From the NCBI GenBank assembly GCA_964607865.1, contig CAZSLZ010000061.1:1-18264 (forward strand): a DNA stretch of 18,264 nucleotides. The letters run 5' to 3'. Positions 14,053 to 18,264 of this stretch are shown piece after piece. The notes beneath the pieces were generated by a model. It saw only the letters and a list, made by a program, of their open reading frames with translations. It did no database searches and was not told the DNA's origin. A program made the position numbers and the translations under genes. This DNA is from CAZSLZ01 sp964607865 (lineage in GTDB: Bacteria > Vulcanimicrobiota > JAJTBE01 > CAZSLZ01). Position 1 is the first letter of the stretch. Each line of letters starts with the position of its first letter.

Positions 14053-15273
14053 TTAGAATTGTCGAAGAAGGGTATAGACAGGCAGAAATACAGCCAGCAT
14101 TACAAAACCGACCACACCGCCCATAACCAGAATCATTATGGGTTCTATGACCGTAATAAAAGCTTCCAGAGCCACATCAACTTCCGATTCATAGAAACTG
14201 GATAATTTTTCCAGGCCATAGGGCAGGGAACCTGTTTCTTCACCTACTGATACCATTTGTATCATCATAGGGGGAAATATTTCAGGATATTTTTCCAGGG
14301 GGTATGATAGGCTTCGCCCACCTTTCAAACTCAATTTGATTTCATCCACCACGTCGGCTATTACCTCATTACCTGCCACCTTGCCCACAACTTCCAGAGA
14401 ATGTATAAGGGGAACACCACTGGCGAGCAGAACTCCCAGGGTCCGGCAGAAGCGGGAAAGAGCTACTTTCTGGTTGACGTTGCCGATGAAGGGAATTTCC
14501 AATAAAAACCTGTCCAGTTGCCTGCGCCCCATGGGTGTTGAAAAATACTGCTTGAACAAAACATACATTATACCCATAACAATAGCAATTAAACCCAGAA
14601 CATAAGGGCTGCTGATGGCATTGGTAACATAAATGAGGAACACGGTAGGCCAGGGTAATTCAGTGTTCATTCCCTCAAGCATACTCACAAACTGTGGGAA
14701 AATATATGTTACAAGAATAAATATCAGTAATACGGCCACAATGAAAATAATTATTGGATAAGTCATGGAAGATTGGACTTTTTTTCTTAAATTATAGTCT
14801 CGTTCCAGAAGAATTGCCAGTCTTTCAAGAATTTCCGCCAGGGCGCCTGACATTTCACCCGCCCTGACCATGGCAATATAAACCGGGGTAAAAACTTTAG
14901 GATGTTTTTGCAATGCCCGGGTTAAAGAATAACCTGATTTGATATCGGAATAGATTTGCTGGACAACCTGGCTTAATTTGCGGTTAATAGACTGGCGGGC
15001 CAGGCCCTTTAAACCTCGCACCACGGGAATACCCGCATTGTAAACTGTGGCAAATTGGCGGGTGAAAATAGCCAGCGCATAGAGGCCCACTCCCTGAAAT
15101 TTCATTATGAAATTATTTATACTGACCAGAAAGTCTTTCTTTTCGTTAATGTCAGTTACTGTGTATTGAATCTCTCGTAGTTCGTCAATTATTGCCTCTA
15201 CATTTGGCGCCTCCATTTCCCCCTTTATAAGGTGCCCCTTGGAATCAACCGCCTCGTATGTAAAAACGGGCAT
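14053..15273 (-). CDS. Type II secretion / type IV pilus inner-membrane platform protein (PilC/GspF family)
   Basis: Full-length GspF/PilC protein (406 aa): the inner-membrane core that couples the cytoplasmic assembly ATPase to the growing pilus or pseudopilus. Two T2SSF domains are visible as an internal repeat. TRQFATVYNAGIPV (71-84) matches CRTLGVLLASGVPL (276-289), and VRAGEMSG (136-143) matches VSVGEETG (341-348). Membrane helices lie at about 170-193, 222-241 and 374-400. The N-terminus (MPVFTYEAVDSKG) is typical of the family. The ATG has GGAGG 9 bases upstream. No assembly ATPase, secretin or pilin gene lies in this window, so the type IV pilus versus type II secretion choice is open. 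Confidence 0.93.
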   Translation of the reverse strand: MPVFTYEAVDSKGHLIKGEMEAPNVEAIIDELREIQYTVTDINEKKDFLVSINNFIMKFQGVGLYALAIFTRQFATVYNAGIPVVRGLKGLARQSINRKLSQVVQQIYSDIKSGYSLTRALQKHPKVFTPVYIAMVRAGEMSGALAEILERLAILLERDYNLRKKVQSSMTYPIIIFIVAVLLIFILVTYIFPQFVSMLEGMNTELPWPTVFLIYVTNAISSPYVLGLIAIVMGIMYVLFKQYFSTPMGRRQLDRFLLEIPFIGNVNQKVALSRFCRTLGVLLASGVPLIHSLEVVGKVAGNEVIADVVDEIKLSLKGGRSLSYPLEKYPEIFPPMMIQMVSVGEETGSLPYGLEKLSSFYESEVDVALEAFITVIEPIMILVMGGVVGFVMLAVFLPVYTLLRQF

Positions 15274-15350
15274 ATAGTTCAGCCTCCATTTTCTAATAAT
15301 CAGGGCTGGTCCGTCCAGAAAATCCCTCGTCTTTAATAATAATCAATTCT

Positions 15351-16703
15351 CTATTTCTTACTTATTTTACTTTCCCCGTTAATATTGGAATTCCTTCTAA
15401 TATTATACCATAGTGATGTTTCAAGCCGATCCCTGAACATCTGGCAATAGCCACCCCAAGGTTTGTTAATACTTCCGGTTCTCACATAATGCTGAAAATG
15501 GCAACCTCCAGAACAGTAAAAACGAGCCCAGCAACGGGGACAATCTTCTTTCTGGTAAATGGTGCTCTCTCGAAAAGTACTACAAAGCTTATGGTTGTTT
15601 ATTCCATGAAAAATATTACCCAGCAGGAATTCTTCATTTTCCACAAACTGGTGGCAGGGGTATATATCGCCCCTGGGATCTACCACAACATATTCCACCC
15701 CAGCTCCGCAACCTGTAATTCGACGTGTCAGGCAAAGCGGGTTTTCCAGCTCCATGTTGAAATGATAAAATTGAATATTCTTGTCTTTCATCCAGTTTGC
15801 CAGTTTTATATACTCTTCATGAAGATTTCCCAGGTGTTCTTTTTTCAGGCTGAATTCATAAGTATCCGGGCCGGTAACCGGCTCCAGGGAGATATTATAG
15901 AATCCCATTCTGTGAAAAAAATCGGCGGTTTCTTTTAAATTCAGGCTTCTGGCTGTGAAAGTCCCTCTAATGTAATAATCCATGGGATGCAGTTTTTCTT
16001 TAACCTTTAAAATATTTTTTATTATTTCATCAAAACTGCCTTTGCCATTCCGGTATTTTCTGTGCAAATCATTTACAGTTTTATCCCCGTCCAGGCTTAA
16101 AATCAGGCTGATATTATGTTTCTTTACAAAATCGATGATTTCATCGGTCAAAAGAGTTGCGTTGGTGGTCAGGGAAAAAAGAATTTCCTTGTCAAGCTTT
16201 TGCTCCAACTTCCGGGCATACTCTACGCCGGCCTTAACCTTATCAAAAACCAGAAGGGGTTCGCCCCCGAAGAAATCTACCTGAAGCCTGTGAACATCAT
16301 GAGAATTTTCAAATAAAAAATCCAGCGATTTGCAAACCGTCTCCACGGTCATGCTGGGTGCGTTTTCTTCGGTAAGCCTTTCGGCAAAACAGTAACTGCA
16401 GGCAAGGTTGCATTTGTGGGTAATATTCAGGCACAGGGCTCTCAAGTTGCGGGGTGGGGTATCTTTCTGATGATCTTTGATGATTATTCCCTTTTTCAGT
16501 TTCTGCCATTCTGCAAAAGCTTCCCGGATGTTTTCTCTGGAATGTTTTTCCTTTAATATTTCAAAAACTTTCTCCTGGGAGTCAGAGCTGGTTTCAATTA
16601 TATCTTTACTCAACTCGTCAACCAGAAATGCCTGGCCGTTAGCCAACGCCAGAATATGGTCCTGTTCCCGGCTGAAAATATGATAATCGTAATCTTTAAG
16701 CAT
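15351..16703 (-). CDS. Radical SAM/SPASM peptide maturase, SCIFF-maturase-like
   Basis: Radical SAM enzyme (450 aa) with an N-terminal RRE-like segment (about 1-80), the cluster motif CNITHKCNLACSYC carrying C98, C102, C105 (CX3CX2C), and VDFFGGEPL (142-150). The SPASM region has auxiliary-cluster cysteines C332, C350, C388, C391, C397, C401 and C420. Stretches such as DFFGGEPL, SLTTNATLL, LSLDG, YYIRGTFT and DIYPCHQF strongly recall maturases of SCIFF (six cysteines in forty-five residues), which form thioether crosslinks in a ribosomal peptide. Another target, such as a QhpD-like role, is possible. I found no Cys-rich small ORF in the flanking gaps (15274-15350, 16704-16918). The ATG has AAGGACGG about 9 bases upstream. 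It is 77 bp before the PilC-like gene. Confidence 0.85.
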   Translation of the reverse strand: MLKDYDYHIFSREQDHILALANGQAFLVDELSKDIIETSSDSQEKVFEILKEKHSRENIREAFAEWQKLKKGIIIKDHQKDTPPRNLRALCLNITHKCNLACSYCFAERLTEENAPSMTVETVCKSLDFLFENSHDVHRLQVDFFGGEPLLVFDKVKAGVEYARKLEQKLDKEILFSLTTNATLLTDEIIDFVKKHNISLILSLDGDKTVNDLHRKYRNGKGSFDEIIKNILKVKEKLHPMDYYIRGTFTARSLNLKETADFFHRMGFYNISLEPVTGPDTYEFSLKKEHLGNLHEEYIKLANWMKDKNIQFYHFNMELENPLCLTRRITGCGAGVEYVVVDPRGDIYPCHQFVENEEFLLGNIFHGINNHKLCSTFRESTIYQKEDCPRCWARFYCSGGCHFQHYVRTGSINKPWGGYCQMFRDRLETSLWYNIRRNSNINGESKISKK

Positions 16704-16785
16704 TGCCTTCCGTCCTTTTTTTATAGACTTATTTCCCGCCTTTATATTTCCTTCTGTTCAGGGAAAACAGCCTTGTATATTTATT

Positions 16786-16814
16786 TTGATTCCTATATAA
16801 TAAAAAGGTATAAT
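16786..16814 (+). promoter_or_regulatory. Promoter for the coiled-coil gene
   Basis: TTGATT (16786-16791), a 17-base spacer and a perfect TATAAT (16809-16814) point toward the gene starting at 16928. An overlapping weaker pair, TTGTAT (16773-16778) with TATAAT (16796-16801), also has a 17-base spacer. A third TATAAT at 16902-16907 has only a 15-base spacer and would start within the ribosome-binding site. The first pair would give a leader of about 105 nt. This is motif reading in a very AT-rich gap. Confidence 0.45.
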
Positions 16815-16911
16815 AAAAAGGGAAAAAAAATGAATAAGAGAATTTCTAATCAGTGAGCATAAATCTTAACCATGTATTACTTGATTGTTAGATAATTGCT
16901 TTATAATGTCA

Positions 16912-16918
16912 AGGGAGG
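16912..16918 (+). promoter_or_regulatory. Ribosome-binding site deciding a GTG start
   Basis: AGGGAGG at 16912-16918 is an excellent anti-16S match. It touches the ATG at 16919 with no spacing, which is unsuitable for initiation, but lies 9 bases before the GTG at 16928. The GTG is therefore the likelier start of the coiled-coil gene. Confidence 0.6.
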
Positions 16919-16927
16919 ATGAAACAA

Positions 16928-17242
16928 GTGTCTTCTTTATATGAAAAGGGCTCGGAAATCATTGAAAAAGGAAAAAACTTTCTGCTCAGCGGCAAGGATA
17001 TTGCTATTCGCAAGTCAGAAAAAGTTCTGAAGATTGAGCGGATAAAAATGGAAATCAAGGATTTAAAAAAAGAAAAAGAAAAACAGTTGCAATCCCTGGC
17101 CAGAAAAGTGTATGAGCAATATACACAAAACAACCTGACTAACCCCGAGTTGGTGAGTATATGTCAGGATGTAAAAACCTATCAATGGCAAATTGACGAG
17201 AAATGGACCGAGATTAACAACTTGAAAGCCAAGAAGGATTAA
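16928..17242 (+). CDS. Small coiled-coil protein of unknown function
   Basis: 104 aa from the GTG start (107 from the upstream ATG). The protein is almost wholly charged and helical, with a Lys/Glu-rich stretch (EIKDLKKEKEKQLQSLARKVYEQYTQNN) followed by a second helix (ELVSICQDVKTYQWQIDEKWTEINNLKAKKD). Such an arrangement suggests an antiparallel helical hairpin or dimeric coiled coil. It has no signal peptide, membrane segment or recognised motif. It is the first gene on the plus strand, has its own promoter-like sequence and is followed by an intrinsic terminator at 17293, so it appears to be a single-gene unit. I do not assign a function. Confidence 0.7.
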   Translation: MSSLYEKGSEIIEKGKNFLLSGKDIAIRKSEKVLKIERIKMEIKDLKKEKEKQLQSLARKVYEQYTQNNLTNPELVSICQDVKTYQWQIDEKWTEINNLKAKKD

Positions 17243-17292
17243 TTATCATCGATTATTATTGACCTCCATACAACTATCAGTTTACTGCAGGG

Positions 17293-17319
17293 AACCTCGA
17301 ACCTTTATTCGGGGTTTTT
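17293..17319 (+). terminator. Intrinsic terminator after the coiled-coil gene
   Basis: AACCTCGAA (17293-17301) pairs with TTCGGGGTT (17308-17316), nine base pairs including one G-T, around a 6-base loop. Further T residues (TTT) follow the stem's own TT. It is 50 bp past the stop codon and has the standard form of a rho-independent terminator. Confidence 0.85.
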
Positions 17320-17363
17320 ATACTTACTGGAATTACAAGTTTTGTGAAAGGTAGGGGGTTAGT

Positions 17364-17978
17364 TTGAAGATACTGTTAGCCACCAATAATGAACATAAAG
17401 TAAAAGAAATTTCTGAGATAATGGGGCCCTTAAAAAAACTTCTGGTTACAACTTCAGAACTGGGTGAGATGCCCGATCCGGTGGAAGACGGCTCCAGTTA
17501 CAGGCAGAACGCAGTAAAGAAGGCAATGCACTATTATCATCTTACGGGCCTGCCCACCCTGGCCGACGATTCGGGTATAGAAATAGAAGCTTTCGACAAC
17601 GAACCGGGTATATATTCATCCCGCTATCTGGGTGAAGATCTTACTTACGAGGAACGGAACAAAAAAGTTCTTGAGAAAATGAAAAATGTTCCCGAGGAGA
17701 AACGCAGTGCCTGTTTCAGATGTTGTTGTGTATTGGTTCTGGATGAAAACAATATAAGAACCACGTATGGTGTGCTGGAGGGGCGTATTTCCACCGAGCC
17801 CAGGGGTGAAAACGGGTTTGGGTACGATCCGATTTTTTATTTGCCGGACCGGAACCTTAACCTGGCTGAATTGAGCCAGAAAGAGAAGAATAAAATAAGC
17901 CACCGTGCCCAGGCTTTCAGAAAAATGGCAAAAGAAATGAAGAAATTATTTAAACCAAAAATTCATGTAACTACTTAG
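17364..17978 (+). CDS. rdgB: XTP/dITP pyrophosphatase (RdgB/HAM1 family)
   Basis: House-cleaning nucleotide pyrophosphatase (204 aa, normal length) that hydrolyses ITP, dITP and XTP to monophosphates and so keeps deaminated purines out of DNA and RNA. Motifs: ATNNEHK (6-12), DGSSYRQNAVKKA (42-54), the catalytic region LADDSGIEIEAF (67-78), PGIYSSRY (81-88), PRGENGFGYDPIF (147-159) and SHRAQAF (179-185). The TTG start at 17364 is chosen because the family N-terminus KILLATNN begins right there, and AGGGGG lies about 5 bases upstream. A terminator separates it from the preceding gene. The stop is 1 bp from the next ATG, so the pseudouridine synthase is co-translated. Confidence 0.95.
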   Translation: MKILLATNNEHKVKEISEIMGPLKKLLVTTSELGEMPDPVEDGSSYRQNAVKKAMHYYHLTGLPTLADDSGIEIEAFDNEPGIYSSRYLGEDLTYEERNKKVLEKMKNVPEEKRSACFRCCCVLVLDENNIRTTYGVLEGRISTEPRGENGFGYDPIFYLPDRNLNLAELSQKEKNKISHRAQAFRKMAKEMKKLFKPKIHVTT

Positions 17979-17979
17979 A

Positions 17980-18264
17980 ATGGAAGAACGATTAAACAAG
18001 TTTATTGCCCGGTGTGGAGTTACTTCCCGGCGAAAAGCCGACAGGTTGATTGAAGCTGGCGATATTTCCATAAATAACCGGGTGGTCCAAGATGTGGTCG
18101 GATTTGTGGACCCTGATACCGACAAGGTCACATATAAGGGCAGGTTATTGATACCTCCCGATAATTTTGTTTATTATGTTCTAAATAAGCCCCGGGGATA
18201 TATTTCCACTGTGGAAGACGTGTATGCCCAAAAAAAGGTGGTGGATCTGGTCCCAGACAAGCCC
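17980..18264 (+). CDS. RsuA/RluB-type 23S/16S rRNA pseudouridine synthase (partial, 3' end outside window)
   Basis: The first 95 residues of an S4-domain pseudouridine synthase. The S4 RNA-binding domain is clear (RLNKFIARCGVTSRRKADRL, then EAGDISINNRVV). The start of the catalytic domain follows with YYVLNKPRGYIST (65-77) and VVDLVP. The catalytic aspartate of the GRLD motif lies beyond the window edge, so the family member (RluB, RsuA, RluE or RluF type) cannot be told. The NKPRGYISTVxD form is most like RluB of Gram-positive bacteria. The ATG follows the rdgB stop by one base. The frame is still open at the last base of the window. Confidence 0.9.
   Translation, partial: MEERLNKFIARCGVTSRRKADRLIEAGDISINNRVVQDVVGFVDPDTDKVTYKGRLLIPPDNFVYYVLNKPRGYISTVEDVYAQKKVVDLVPDKP

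Noticed and set aside
16909..17133. Minus-strand frame opposite the coiled-coil gene
   Set aside because: Antisense to a better-supported gene with ribosome-binding site and terminator. Phe/Ser-rich composition is a shadow of Lys/Glu codons.

Overview
The window comes from a bacterium and is mostly ordinary chromosome. It is moderately AT-rich, with good AGGAGG-type ribosome-binding sites, several TTG or GTG starts, and almost all genes on the minus strand up to about 16.7 kb. Some content resembles anaerobic Bacillota/Clostridia or an uncultured anaerobic phylum: a copper-amine-oxidase-N-like domain, a SCIFF-maturase-like radical SAM enzyme, YlxR, and a PduT-like microcompartment shell protein. 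The lineage cannot be fixed from sequence reading alone, and I see no tRNA, rRNA, CRISPR array or intact mobile element.

Layout. Positions 1-946 are nearly gene-free. They hold one doubtful short ORF behind a good-looking promoter and ribosome-binding site, several perfect inverted repeats, and a REP-like element. Positions 947-7033 (minus) are a tight five-gene cluster, transcribed in this order: a beta-propeller-like protein, a GT39-like membrane glycosyltransferase, a PduT-like tandem-BMC shell protein, a secreted two-domain protein, and a GAF-GAF-GGDEF diguanylate cyclase. Gaps are 2 to 24 bp. Positions 7055-13163 (minus) are the conserved translation/transcription operon rimP-nusA-ylxR-infB-rbfA-nrnA. 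It has a recognisable extended -10 promoter and a leader hairpin before rimP, and a strong intrinsic terminator after nrnA. Positions 13215-16703 (minus) hold a radical SAM/SPASM enzyme, a PilC/GspF-type platform protein, and two small related secreted proteins with a C-terminal membrane anchor. From 16.8 kb the direction flips: a small coiled-coil protein with its own terminator, then rdgB (XTP/dITP pyrophosphatase) and the start of an RsuA/RluB-type pseudouridine synthase that runs off the window.

Main points of interest. RimP is cut to its N-terminal domain by its own stop codon, with only 30 bp left before nusA. NusA has an acidic insertion and a roughly 180-residue charged tail ending in ten lysines. 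A single PduT-like shell protein keeps the pore-cysteine position that binds an iron-sulfur cluster in PduT, but no microcompartment enzymes are nearby. The SCIFF-maturase-like enzyme has no visible cysteine-rich precursor beside it. I did not find a clearly new multi-gene system. The 947-7033 cluster is the best candidate for an undescribed functional grouping.
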